From an uncultured Oscillospiraceae bacterium (GTDB taxonomy: Bacteria; Bacillota; Clostridia; Oscillospirales; Oscillospiraceae), in the NCBI GenBank assembly GCA_947169975.1, contig CAMVRT010000011.1:1-64000 (forward strand): 64,000 nucleotides of DNA. Reading direction: 5' to 3'. The notes below the pieces were generated by a model, which was given only the letters and a program-made list of their open reading frames with translations, searched no databases and was not told where the DNA came from. Position 1 is the stretch's first letter, and every line of letters begins with the position of its first letter. A program made the translations under genes and the position numbers. Shown here one piece after another: positions 1 through 7,333 of the stretch.

Positions 1-10
1 GGTTTTGACG

Positions 11-53
11 GAAAAATGGGGCCGCTGCAAAACCCTCGTTTTGCAACGGCCCC
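11..53 (-). terminator. Rho-independent terminator of the zinc-ribbon gene
   Basis: The arms GGGGCCGcTGCAAAAC and its complement (18-53) form a long GC-rich stem. On the minus strand the stem is followed by ATTTTT. It lies 15 bases past the stop codon at 68. Confidence 0.85.
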
Positions 54-67
54 TTCACGTCAATTCT

Positions 68-1024
68 TTATCCCAGCACGCGGCACTTGAGGGTCTGCCC
101 GTCCACTGTGGCGGTGATGTAAGCTGTGCCTCGGCCCACGCGGTTCAGCGTACCGTCGCTGCTCACTGTGACGGCGCTGGAATCACTGGCCCAGGTCACC
201 GCACTGTCCGTTCCGTAAATGAACAGCGTCAGGGAGCCACTGCTCGAATAGAGTGTCAAGTCATATACCGTTTCGCCGATGTCCGTATCGTAGATCTTTG
301 ACAGCTCCTTGCCCTTGCCGTCCCACGTCCGGTAGCAGATGGAGAGATCCTTAGCGGGTGTGGGATCCACCGGGTCGGTACCGGGATCAACCGGGTCAGT
401 GCCGGGGTCCACCGGGTCGGTACCGGGATCAACCGGATCAGTGCCGGGATCAACCGGATCGGTACCGGGATCAACCGGGTCAGTGCCGGGATCAACCGGA
501 TCAGTGCCGGGATCCACAGTGGCCCCCAATACGGTGATCTCGCATTTGGCGGTGCTCTTGCCGTCCTTGGCAGTAACGGTAATGGTGGCGGTTCCCTCGC
601 CCACAGCGGTGACGGCGCCGGTCTCATTCACGGTGGCCACGCTCTCATCGCTGCTGGCCCACGTGCAGCCCTCCGGTTCGGAGACGCTCAACGCGCGGAT
701 CTCACCCACAGTCAGCGAGACATTGGCAGGCTGCATGGTAAACTTCTGTTCCGCGACAGGGGTATTCTCTGCCGGATTTCCCTTGAGCTTGGCCTTGATC
801 TGGTCGCCGAAGAAAGCGAACACCAGCACAGCCGCCAGCAGAAGCAGCACCAGGATCATGGCCGGGCCCAGGATTTTTGGGGTTTTCCGCCGCTGCACGC
901 GGCGACCGCCGCCCTTGCGGCGCTTGACGGTACCCTCATAAGGACCGCTCTCGGCGCAGAAGGGACAGGCTTTATAGCTCTCGGAATACATCTCGCCGCA
1001 GATGGGACATTTTACCAATTCCAT
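68..1024 (-). CDS. Zinc-ribbon, single-pass membrane protein with Big2-like domains and a PGTDPVD repeat linker
   Basis: A 318-residue protein of unknown function. Residues 6-22 form a four-cysteine zinc ribbon (CPIC and CPFC pairs). A basic stretch (RRKGGGRRVQRRK) precedes one membrane segment at about 52-72. A bacterial Ig-like (Big2-type) domain follows at about 95-165, with the usual WASSDESVATV and GEGTATITVTA strands. Then come about eight copies of a seven-residue DPGTDPV unit, and a second Ig-like module closes the protein (VTWASDSSAVTV ... GRGTAYITATV). The layout suggests a cytosolic zinc ribbon, a membrane anchor and an exported C-terminus held off the membrane by the acidic repeat. 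The start has a good Shine-Dalgarno site (GGAGG about 8 bases upstream) and a divergent spacer to udk. Family-level function is not recognised. Confidence 0.85.
   Translation of the reverse strand: MELVKCPICGEMYSESYKACPFCAESGPYEGTVKRRKGGGRRVQRRKTPKILGPAMILVLLLLAAVLVFAFFGDQIKAKLKGNPAENTPVAEQKFTMQPANVSLTVGEIRALSVSEPEGCTWASSDESVATVNETGAVTAVGEGTATITVTAKDGKSTAKCEITVLGATVDPGTDPVDPGTDPVDPGTDPVDPGTDPVDPGTDPVDPGTDPVDPGTDPVDPTPAKDLSICYRTWDGKGKELSKIYDTDIGETVYDLTLYSSSGSLTLFIYGTDSAVTWASDSSAVTVSSDGTLNRVGRGTAYITATVDGQTLKCRVLG
362..515. repeat. In-frame 21-bp tandem repeat encoding DPGTDPV units
   Basis: About seven to eight 21-bp units of the form CCGGGATCAACCGGGTCAGTG differ only at a few third positions (gtcc/atca, gtg/gta). 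The array is in frame with the zinc-ribbon gene and encodes an acidic, proline-rich spacer. The near identity of units at DNA level implies recent expansion or copy-number change by slippage. Confidence 0.9.
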
Positions 1025-1166
1025 ATATTATCCTCCGTAGAAACGCCGTCCGGACCGACGGCGGCACCGTGTTGCACTACTGTGATTATCATACCCAAAA
1101 CGGCTCATTCCGTCAACCTCCATCGGCGGAAATTCATTCTTTTTTTACAAGATGCCGCTCCTTCCC

Positions 1167-1195
1167 TTGCTTTTCCTCCTTTGGCTTTTTATAAT
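1167..1195 (+). promoter_or_regulatory. Sigma-A promoter of udk
   Basis: The -35 TTGCTT (1167-1172) and -10 TATAAT (1190-1195) are 17 bp apart. Transcription would start near 1202, so the upstream in-frame ATG at 1152 cannot be the start of udk. Confidence 0.75.
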
Positions 1196-1229
1196 AAGAA
1201 CATCAACAGGAAAGGGATGCTCTACAACT

Positions 1230-1844
1230 ATGAATACCATGTTCATCGGCATCGCCGGCGGCACCGGCAGCGGCAAAACCACTCTGACAAAGCACCTGGC
1301 CTCCCACTTCGGCGCCGACGTCAGCGTGGTGCATCACGACAACTACTATAAGCGGCAGGACCGCCCCTTTGAGGAGCGCTGCAAGCAGAACTACGACCAT
1401 CCCGACGCCTTCGACACGGAGCTGATGATCGAGGATCTGAAAAAGCTGAAGGCCGGTCAGACCATCCACTGCCCCGTGTATGACTACTCCATCCACAACC
1501 GGACGGACAAGACCGTGGAGGTCAAACCCACCAAGGTGGTCATTGTGGAGGGCATTCTCATTTTTCAAAACAAGGAGCTGCGGGACCTGCTGGACATCAA
1601 GATCTTTGTGGAGACCGACGCCGACGTGCGCATCCTGCGCCGTGCCCTGCGGGACGTGGAGGAGCGGGGCCGCTCCCTGGAATCGGTAATCAACCAGTAT
1701 CTCACCACCGTCAAGCCCATGCATGAGCAGTTCGTGGAGCCCACCCGGAAGTTTGCCGATATCATCGTGCTGGAGGGCGGCCACAATCTGGTGGCCCTGG
1801 ACCTCATCATGCAGCGCATCGCCAACCATGTGGCGCAGAACTGA
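1230..1844 (+). CDS. udk: Uridine kinase
   Basis: Phosphorylates uridine (and cytidine) to the monophosphate with ATP/GTP in cytosolic pyrimidine salvage. The 204-residue product has the Walker A motif GGTGSGKT at residues 10-17. It also has the family motifs HHDNYYK, NYDHPDAFD and PVYDYSIHNR and the strand VVIVEGILIF, and its length is normal for Udk. I placed the start at ATG 1230, with AGGAAAGGG upstream, because the promoter lies at 1167-1195. Its last 17 bases overlap the next gene, so the two are probably co-transcribed. The uracil permease about 3.8 kb away belongs to the same salvage route. Confidence 0.95.
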   Translation: MNTMFIGIAGGTGSGKTTLTKHLASHFGADVSVVHHDNYYKRQDRPFEERCKQNYDHPDAFDTELMIEDLKKLKAGQTIHCPVYDYSIHNRTDKTVEVKPTKVVIVEGILIFQNKELRDLLDIKIFVETDADVRILRRALRDVEERGRSLESVINQYLTTVKPMHEQFVEPTRKFADIIVLEGGHNLVALDLIMQRIANHVAQN

Positions 1845-2601
1845 CAAGCCGGTGCGGCGGCGTCCCGTTTTGGGTATTATCTGTCTGGTATTGACAGCAT
1901 ATTTCCTGCTTCCGCTGTGCATCGGCATTCTCCACATCGGCATGATCTGGCCAACGGCGCTGCTGCTTCTGGCCGCGTCGGTGTGCTTCTGGCCCCGGTG
2001 GCCGGAGCGTCTGCCCCGCTGGCTGCAGAAAACCGCCGCAGGGGTCATTGCGGTGGGGCTTTCCGTTGTGGCAGCCGTGCTGGCACTGATGATCCTGGCT
2101 GCCGCCCACCGCGTCGGTCCCTCTACCGATGCACCGCGGACGGTGATCGTGCTGGGCTGCGAGGTGCATCCCGACAACCGGCCCAGTCTCATGCTGCAGG
2201 ATCGGATCAACGCTGCCTGCGATTATCTCACCGCCCACCCCGAGGCCGTGTGCGTGGCCTCCGGCGGCATGGATGACGACGAGCGCATCACCGAAGCGCA
2301 ATGCATCCGTGATACACTGGTGGGCATGGGGATCGCGCCGGAGCGGATCTATCTGGAGGAATCCTCCGGCTCCACCCGGGAGAATCTGGCCTTCTCGGCA
2401 GGTGTCATCGCCGAAAACGGCCTTGACACCCGCGTGGCGATCTGCACCGACAACTTCCACCAGTACCGCGCCGGGTACTTCGCCAAAATGGAGGGGTTGG
2501 AACCCCTGTCCGCCGGCAATCCGTCCTTCTGGGTGGTCACCCCGGGTTACTGGGCCCGTGAGGTCGTGGGCGTCCTCGCCGCGTGGATACGGGGATACTA
2601 A
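1828..2601 (+). CDS. DUF218/YdcF (SanA/ElyC-like) membrane protein
   Basis: A 257-residue protein with three hydrophobic N-terminal segments (about 10-27, 33-50, 66-88) and a DUF218 domain behind them. Visible family motifs are VIVLGCEVH, ASGGMDDDERITEA, EESSGSTRENLAFS and CTDNFHQYRA; the acidic and Arg/Asn residues are typical of the YdcF/SanA fold. Members are linked to envelope integrity and lipid-carrier or vancomycin phenotypes, but the reaction is not established. The start ATG lies inside the udk end (17-bp overlap), so translation is probably coupled. A bidirectional terminator follows directly. Confidence 0.85.
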   Translation: MWRRTDKPVRRRPVLGIICLVLTAYFLLPLCIGILHIGMIWPTALLLLAASVCFWPRWPERLPRWLQKTAAGVIAVGLSVVAAVLALMILAAAHRVGPSTDAPRTVIVLGCEVHPDNRPSLMLQDRINAACDYLTAHPEAVCVASGGMDDDERITEAQCIRDTLVGMGIAPERIYLEESSGSTRENLAFSAGVIAENGLDTRVAICTDNFHQYRAGYFAKMEGLEPLSAGNPSFWVVTPGYWAREVVGVLAAWIRGY

Positions 2602-2607
2602 GAACGT

Positions 2608-2643
2608 AAAAGTCCGTCGGAACGGTGTTCCGACGGACTTTTT
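2608..2643. terminator. Bidirectional terminator
   Basis: AAAAGTCCGTCGGAAC and its complement flank a short loop, with A-run and T-run at the two ends. It serves the plus-strand udk/DUF218 unit and the minus-strand chromate-transporter unit. Confidence 0.9.
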
Positions 2644-2647
2644 GCCG

Positions 2648-3211
2648 TTAAAACCGGAAGATCACACCCACCACGGCGCTGGCCGCGATGAACACGATGG
2701 GGTGCTGGCTCTTGGTGGGCTTCACCCAACGGGTCAGCACCAGAATGACAGCCGCCAGAGCCACGCCGGGCCAGTTGAAGAAGCCAAGGCCGAAGGTCTT
2801 TTCCGTATGCACCAGCGTCAGCAGCGCCACGCCAATGCCCGCCGCCGCCACCATGGCGGTGGAGGCGGGGCGCAGGCCGTAAAAGGCGGAGCCCACATAC
2901 TTGCTGTCCCGGAAGGCCCGCAGAAACGCCGCCACAATCAGGATGATGATGACGCTGGGAGTGATGAGCCCCAGGGTAGCGATCACTGCCCCGGGGATGC
3001 CCGCCGTGGTAAAGCCCACGTAGGTGGCCATGTTGACGCCGATGGGACCGGGGGTGGACTCGCTGACCGCCAGCATATCCGCCAGCTGTGCCCGTGTAAA
3101 CCAGCCGGTCCGGTCCGCCATATCGTTGAGGAACGGCAGTGTGGCCAGGCCGCCGCCTACGGCGAACAGGCCGGTTTTGAAGAACTCATAAAACAGCTGC
3201 AAATAGATCAT
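2648..3211 (-). CDS. Chromate transporter family protein, second half-length subunit
   Basis: A 187-residue CHR-family membrane protein. It begins at ATG 3211, overlapping the preceding CHR gene by the four bases ATGA. The signature FFKTGLFAVGGGLATLPFL at residues 9-27 and the STPGPIGVNMATYVG loop are typical of CHR domains. About six hydrophobic segments follow. Short CHR proteins work as pairs of homologous subunits, and this one has its partner immediately upstream. Export of chromate is the family label; the natural substrate in anaerobes is unclear. Confidence 0.88.
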   Translation of the reverse strand: MIYLQLFYEFFKTGLFAVGGGLATLPFLNDMADRTGWFTRAQLADMLAVSESTPGPIGVNMATYVGFTTAGIPGAVIATLGLITPSVIIILIVAAFLRAFRDSKYVGSAFYGLRPASTAMVAAAGIGVALLTLVHTEKTFGLGFFNWPGVALAAVILVLTRWVKPTKSQHPIVFIAASAVVGVIFRF

Positions 3212-3750
3212 TTCCGCCCACCTCCCAACGTCTGGATGAGGATGCCGGCCAGAGCGGCCAGCAGCACGTAGACGATGGGGGACAATGACGTAAACAGCGT
3301 CAGGGCCAGCACAGCGGCAAAGATCACGCCGCCCCACACGTCATGGACAGCGCTTTTCCACAGCTTCACCACAGCGTTGAAGATCAGCACGCAGACACAG
3401 ACCCGGATCCCGGCGAAGGCGTGCTGCACCCAGCTCAGATGGGAAAAGTTGGTTATGAGACCCGCCAGCGCGGTGATGATCACAAGGCTGGGAAACACCA
3501 TGCCCAGGGTAGACACGATGCCGCCCAGAATGCCCCGGCGCTTCTGTCCGATGAAGGTGGCGGTGTTCACGGCGATGATGCCGGGGGTGCACTGGCCGAT
3601 GGCAAAATAGTCCGTCAGCTCCTCGTCGGTGGCCCAGCCTTTGTTCTCCACCACCTCACGCTGGAGGATAGGCAGCATGGCCATGCCGCCGCCAAAGGTC
3701 ATGACTCCAACCTTGGCGAAGGTCAGAAACAGTTGAAGCAACTCGCTCAA
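3208..3750 (-). CDS. Chromate transporter family protein, first half-length subunit
   Basis: A 180-residue CHR-family protein with the N-terminal signature FAKVGVMTFGGGMAMLPIL and the QCTPGIIAVNTATFIG loop, followed by hydrophobic segments. It overlaps the next CHR gene by ATGA and starts only 12 bases after birA, so birA and the two CHR genes look like one transcript. The pair would form a heterodimeric transporter. The pairing with birA is positional; no functional link is known to me. Confidence 0.88.
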   Translation of the reverse strand: MSELLQLFLTFAKVGVMTFGGGMAMLPILQREVVENKGWATDEELTDYFAIGQCTPGIIAVNTATFIGQKRRGILGGIVSTLGMVFPSLVIITALAGLITNFSHLSWVQHAFAGIRVCVCVLIFNAVVKLWKSAVHDVWGGVIFAAVLALTLFTSLSPIVYVLLAALAGILIQTLGGGRK

Positions 3751-3762
3751 AACAATCTCTCC

Positions 3763-4749
3763 TTACACATATCCGTACAGGCCCCGCACCGATACCTCGC
3801 CGGCGCGAAGGATCTCCTCTGTGCCGTCGTCTCGGCGGATCACCAGACCGCAGCGGTCATCCACTGCCACCGCATCCGCCTCGATGTGATGACCGTCCCG
3901 AAGGATTTGGACCCGCCTGCCTACGGTCAGGCAGCGGGCGCGGTAGTCCGCCAGCCAGCGTCCGGGATCGCCCAGCACGTCGGTGCGCAGCGTGTCCAGC
4001 TCCTCCATCAATGCGGCAGCCAGCGCTGCGCGGCGCACCCGGACCGGCAGCGCCATATCCAGGGAGATGGCCATGTCAGACAGCTCCGGCGGGAAATCTT
4101 CCACACGCTGGCGGCAGTTGAGGCCGATGCCCGCGATCACGCAATCCACGTGTCCGGTCTCCCCCTCCAGGGACAGCTCCGTCAAAATGCCGCCCAGCTT
4201 GCGGCCGCAGAGCACCAGATCGTTGGGCCACTTGATGGCGGGGCTGACGCCGCCCGTGCGCTCCACCGCCCGGCAAACCGCCACGGCGATCAGCGCCGTC
4301 AGCGGCAGCAGCGATTGCGGCGGACAGTCGGGCCGCCACAGGATCGAGAGATACAGCCCCATGCCTCCGGGAGACGAGAAGCTGCGTCCCCGCCGTCCTC
4401 TCCCCGCCGTCTGGCAGTCCGCTATGACCACGGTGCCGTCCGGGGCGCCGTCCGATGCCAGCCGCCTGCACACCGTGTTGGTGGAGTCCACCTCATCCAG
4501 CACCTGCCAGTTGTCGCGGGGGACAGCGAGACAGGCCGCCACGCTGCAACGATCCAATCGGTCCCCCGGGTCAGTGAGGCGGTAGCCGCAGCCGTTGCGG
4601 GCCTCGATGCCGTATCCCTGGCGGCGCAGGCCCTCCACGGCTTTCCACACCGCCGCCCGGCTGATGCCCAGCGTACGGCTCAGCTCCTGGCCGGACAGAT
4701 ATTCTCCCGGCCGCTCCGCCAGCGCCCGATAGACCAGATCACGGCTCAC
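3763..4749 (-). CDS. birA: Bifunctional biotin-protein ligase / biotin repressor
   Basis: Makes biotinyl-5'-AMP, transfers biotin to carboxylase/decarboxylase carrier domains and, with its N-terminal HTH, represses biotin genes. The 328-residue product has a winged HTH at about 15-60 (SGQELSRTLGISRAAVWKAV). The ligase core shows GRGRRGRSFSSPGG, the KWPNDLVL substrate loop and GGILTE, and a C-terminal SH3-like domain follows. It starts at GTG 4749 with AAAGGGGG upstream. The HTH agrees with the BirA-type operator before the divergent bioY gene. It heads an apparent operon with two chromate-transporter-family genes. Confidence 0.95.
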   Translation of the reverse strand: MSRDLVYRALAERPGEYLSGQELSRTLGISRAAVWKAVEGLRRQGYGIEARNGCGYRLTDPGDRLDRCSVAACLAVPRDNWQVLDEVDSTNTVCRRLASDGAPDGTVVIADCQTAGRGRRGRSFSSPGGMGLYLSILWRPDCPPQSLLPLTALIAVAVCRAVERTGGVSPAIKWPNDLVLCGRKLGGILTELSLEGETGHVDCVIAGIGLNCRQRVEDFPPELSDMAISLDMALPVRVRRAALAAALMEELDTLRTDVLGDPGRWLADYRARCLTVGRRVQILRDGHHIEADAVAVDDRCGLVIRRDDGTEEILRAGEVSVRGLYGYV

Positions 4750-4780
4750 GGTGCTGCCCCCTTTCGTTTCACGTTGTTTT

Positions 4781-4809
4781 ACTGTATCACAAAGACGCGT
4801 GATTGTAAA
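4781..4809 (-). promoter_or_regulatory. Promoter of birA
   Basis: On the minus strand TTTACA (4804-4809) and TACAGT (4781-4786) are 17 bp apart, upstream of the GTG start of birA. Confidence 0.6.
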
Positions 4810-4828
4810 CGGATTTCACCCTCACGGG

Positions 4829-4857
4829 TTGACAAATGCCCTTTTGGCGTATATGGT
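4829..4857 (+). promoter_or_regulatory. Promoter of bioY
   Basis: The -35 TTGACA (4829-4834) and -10 TATGGT (4852-4857) are 17 bp apart. The -10 overlaps the left arm of the BirA operator, so bound BirA would block RNA polymerase. A better-looking TATAAT at 4863-4868 lies inside the operator but is 28 bp from this -35. Confidence 0.6.
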
Positions 4858-4886
4858 AAACCTATAATGTGTCGGGAGGTTTACCA
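4854..4886 (+). promoter_or_regulatory. BirA operator
   Basis: TGGTAAACC (4854-4862) and GGTTTACCA (4878-4886) are perfect inverted arms separated by exactly 15 bases. This matches the half-site and spacing known for Firmicute BirA sites (TTGTTAACC-N15-GGTTAACAA type). It covers the bioY -10 element and its Shine-Dalgarno GGGAGGT. Confidence 0.88.
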
Positions 4887-4888
4887 TT

Positions 4889-5437
4889 GTGAAACTGCGT
4901 CCGCTGATCTTTACCGCCCTTTTTGCCGCGCTGACCGCCGTGGGGGCTTTTTTGCAGATCCCCATCAAGCCGGTGGCCGTTACGCTGCAGTTTCTGTTTA
5001 CCGCCATGGCGGGGATCCTGCTGGGGCGGCGTTACGGTGCGCTGAGCCAGCTGGTTTACGTGGTACTGGGGCTGGTTGGCCTGCCCGTTTTCACCAACGG
5101 CGGCGGATTCGGCTACGTGTTTCAGCCCAGCTTCGGCTTTTTGCTGGGACTGATCCCCTGTGCCTGGGTCATCGGCTATCTCAGCCGAAAGAGGAACAGC
5201 GCACTTTGGCTGGCAGCATCCTGCTTCGCCGGTCTGGCGGTGCTGTATCTGGTGGGCATCCCCTATATGGCTCTGATCCTCAACGTATATCTGGGCAAGG
5301 GGCTGGGGCTGCGGGCGATCCTCATGGCAGGCATGATCCCCTTCCTGCCCGGCGACGCGCTGAAGATTGTTGTGGTGTCGACGGTTTGCCCCGTTTTGAA
5401 ACAGCGTTTGTGCAGTTTTGACGAATTCCAACCCTGA
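4889..5437 (+). CDS. bioY: Biotin transporter substrate-binding (S) component
   Basis: Membrane S component of the ECF-type biotin importer. It works alone or with the shared EcfA/A'/T module, which is not in the window. The 182-residue product is almost entirely hydrophobic with about six membrane segments. It carries the BioY-type stretches PVAVTLQFLFTAMAGILLG and GGGFGYVFQPSFGF near residues 30-95. It starts at GTG 4889 with GGGAGGT seven bases upstream, and an operator for the divergent BirA covers that site. The cell probably scavenges biotin; no biotin synthesis gene is seen here. Confidence 0.93.
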   Translation: MKLRPLIFTALFAALTAVGAFLQIPIKPVAVTLQFLFTAMAGILLGRRYGALSQLVYVVLGLVGLPVFTNGGGFGYVFQPSFGFLLGLIPCAWVIGYLSRKRNSALWLAASCFAGLAVLYLVGIPYMALILNVYLGKGLGLRAILMAGMIPFLPGDALKIVVVSTVCPVLKQRLCSFDEFQP

Positions 5438-5466
5438 ATTTTGGTGGGTTGTGTCGGAGAAAATTA

Positions 5467-5495
5467 TTGCAATTTCCCGGCGCGACTCTTATAAT
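5467..5495 (+). promoter_or_regulatory. Promoter of the uracil permease leader
   Basis: TTGCAA (5467-5472) and TATAAT (5490-5495) are 17 bp apart. The predicted start near 5502 gives a leader of about 180 nucleotides before the permease ATG. Confidence 0.8.
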
Positions 5496-5524
5496 AATCA
5501 AGAAAATTCCAGGAGGTGAGAGTC

Positions 5525-5599
5525 ATGACGCTGCGGAATACCCCTCAGTACGGCGCCGCTCTCTTTTTCTCCTCTTTTATCTGTGCTTTTTCTCTGTAA
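5525..5599 (+). CDS. Leader peptide for pyrimidine attenuation
   Basis: A 24-codon open frame (MTLRNTPQ ... FICAFSL, stop at 5597-5599) with a perfect Shine-Dalgarno AGGAGGTGAG at 5511-5520. Its second half is encoded by a tract with 34 pyrimidines in 38 bases (5559-5596). The stop codon overlaps the first two bases of the terminator stem that follows. This is the arrangement of E. coli pyrL before pyrBI. At low UTP, polymerase would pause in the U-rich tract, the trailing ribosome would catch up and mask the terminator stem, and the downstream gene would be read. The peptide itself need have no function. Too short for ordinary gene callers. Confidence 0.7.
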   Translation: MTLRNTPQYGAALFFSSFICAFSL

Positions 5600-5625
5600 C
5601 CGGTATTTTTACCGGTTATTTTTTT
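5598..5625 (+). terminator. Attenuator of the uracil permease gene
   Basis: AACCGGTA (5598-5605), a TTTT loop and TACCGGTT (5610-5617) form a perfect 8-bp stem, followed by A and seven T. It lies between the leader peptide and the permease, 58 bases before its ATG, so it must be bypassed for expression. Confidence 0.85.
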
Positions 5626-5682
5626 GGGTATTGTCAGCAAATAAGCAAACATATAAACAGGAGAAAGAGAGGTCAACCGCAA

Positions 5683-7080
5683 ATGAAGAAAAAGGACAAG
5701 AAAAACAACCTCGGCCAGGAGGCCATCTACGACGCCCGCACCCTGGGTGTGCCCCGGATGCTGGTGCTGGGTCTGCAGCACCTGTTCGCCATGTTCGGCG
5801 CTACCGTACTGGTGCCCATTCTGGTCACCGGCTACGGCCTGCCCCTGTCCATCCAGACCACCCTGCTGATGGCCGGTCTCGGCACGCTGCTGTTCCACAT
5901 CTGCACCAAGCTGAAGGTTCCCGCCTTTCTGGGCTCCTCCTTCGCCTATCTGGGCGGCTTTGAGGCCGTCGCCCAACTGAAGGCCGGCAAGTACGCCGCC
6001 ATGACCGGCGACGAGAAGCTGGCCTATGCCCTGGGCGGCGTGGTGGTCGCCGGCGCGCTGTATCTGGTGCTGGCCCTGCTGTTCAAGGTGGTAGGCGCCA
6101 AGAAGGTCATGCGTTTCTTCCCGCCCATCGTCACCGGCCCCATGATCATCATGATCGGTCTGAACCTGGCTGGCTCCGCCATCGGCAATGCCCAGACCTG
6201 CTGGTGGCTGGCTCTGGTGGCCATCGCCGTCATCATTGTCGCCAACATCTGGGGCAAGGGCATGATCAAGATCATCCCCATCCTGCTGGGCGTGGTAGTC
6301 AGCTACATCGTGGCTCTGATCGCCACCGCCTGCGGCGCACAGCTGCCTGACGCCGACGGCGTGCTGCAGCCGATGGTCAACTTTGCCTCTGTCAACAAGG
6401 CCGCCTTTGTGGGTCTGCAGAAGTTCGTCATCGCCAAGTTCGACCTGACCTCCATTCTGGTCATGGCCCCCATCGCCATCGCCGCCATGATGGAGCACAT
6501 CGGCGACATCTCCGCCATCTCCTCCACCACCGGCCGCAACTTCATCGCCGATCCCGGCCTGCACCGCACCCTGCTGGGTGACGGTCTGGCCACCGCCTTT
6601 GCCGCCCTGTTCGGCGGCCCCGCCAACACCACCTACGGTGAAAACACCGGCGTCCTGGCCCTGAGCCGCGTGTACGATCCCCGGGTCATCCGTCTGGCCG
6701 CTCTGTACGCCATTATCCTCAGCTTCTCCCCCAAGTTTGACGCCCTGGTCAACTCCATTCCCGCGGCCATCGTGGGCGGCGTCAGCTTCATTCTGTACGG
6801 CATGATCTCCGCTGTCGGCGTCCGCAACATCGTGGAAAACAAGGTGGACCTCACCAAGTCCCGCAACCTGATCATCGCAGCCGTCATGTTCGTCAGCGGT
6901 CTGGGCTTCAGCGCCGTGGGCGGCCTGACCTTCATGGTGGGCGACGCCGCCATCACTCTGACCGGTCTGGCCATCGCTGCTCTGGCCGGCGTGATCCTCA
7001 ACGCCATCCTCCCCGGAAACGACTACGAGTTCGGCTCCAACCCCCAGGGCGACAAGTCCGCCGACATGGGTTCCTATTGA
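5683..7080 (+). CDS. uraA: Uracil/xanthine permease (NCS2 family)
   Basis: A 465-residue proton-coupled nucleobase permease, most likely for uracil. It has about 12-14 hydrophobic segments. NCS2 signatures are GLQHLFAMFGATVLVPIL near the N-terminus, EHIGDISAISSTTGR (the conserved Glu of the substrate site) and GGPANTTYGENTGVLALS after it. I start at ATG 5683 behind GAGAAAGAGAGG. The open frame continues upstream to 5449, but that part contains the promoter and attenuator. A leader-peptide attenuator with a U-rich tract supports pyrimidine control and favours uracil over xanthine. Downstream are strong palindromes. Confidence 0.93.
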   Translation: MKKKDKKNNLGQEAIYDARTLGVPRMLVLGLQHLFAMFGATVLVPILVTGYGLPLSIQTTLLMAGLGTLLFHICTKLKVPAFLGSSFAYLGGFEAVAQLKAGKYAAMTGDEKLAYALGGVVVAGALYLVLALLFKVVGAKKVMRFFPPIVTGPMIIMIGLNLAGSAIGNAQTCWWLALVAIAVIIVANIWGKGMIKIIPILLGVVVSYIVALIATACGAQLPDADGVLQPMVNFASVNKAAFVGLQKFVIAKFDLTSILVMAPIAIAAMMEHIGDISAISSTTGRNFIADPGLHRTLLGDGLATAFAALFGGPANTTYGENTGVLALSRVYDPRVIRLAALYAIILSFSPKFDALVNSIPAAIVGGVSFILYGMISAVGVRNIVENKVDLTKSRNLIIAAVMFVSGLGFSAVGGLTFMVGDAAITLTGLAIAALAGVILNAILPGNDYEFGSNPQGDKSADMGSY

Positions 7081-7104
7081 TCCCGATCGCTCTAAAATCC
7101 ATAA

Positions 7105-7329
7105 AGGCCTCCGGCATGTGCCGGAGGCCTCAGCTTGTCAAAAAAGCGGCTTTGCCGCTTTTTTGACAAGCTGAGGCGTTTTCCGAACTTTCTAAAAAGT
7201 TCGGAAAACGGGGATTAAAAAGCTGAAAGACACCCCTGATGGGTTTCTTTCAGACTATCTTCCTTTCCGTCGCACAACGCCTTTGGGACTTTTTGACAGT
7301 CTGAGGCCTCCGGCTTGAGCCGGAGGCCT
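7105..7329. repeat. Cluster of five palindromes in the spacer after the uracil permease
   Basis: Five inverted repeats lie in 225 bp: 7105-7130 (arm AGGCCTCCGGC), 7131-7173 (a perfect 20-bp stem with TTT loop), 7179-7208 (arm TTTTCCGAACTT), 7223-7253 (arm CTGAAAGA) and 7304-7329 (again arm AGGCCTCCGGC, different loop). A shared motif TTTTTGACA-x-x-CTGAGGC recurs beside three of them in both orientations. The first and last can act as terminators for the flanking convergent genes. The rest looks like a composite intergenic repeat. No protein-coding signal was seen. Confidence 0.8.
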
Positions 7330-7333
7330 TTTC

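Noticed and set aside
362-515. Tandem repeats as a possible CRISPR array
   Set aside because: The 21-bp units are contiguous, in frame and without spacers; they encode DPGTDPV.
3343-5421. 692-codon plus-strand open frame
   Set aside because: Antisense to birA and a CHR gene and out of frame with bioY; it crosses the bioY promoter and operator.
5449-5682. N-terminal extension of the uracil permease
   Set aside because: It contains the promoter, leader peptide and terminator, and lacks permease similarity.
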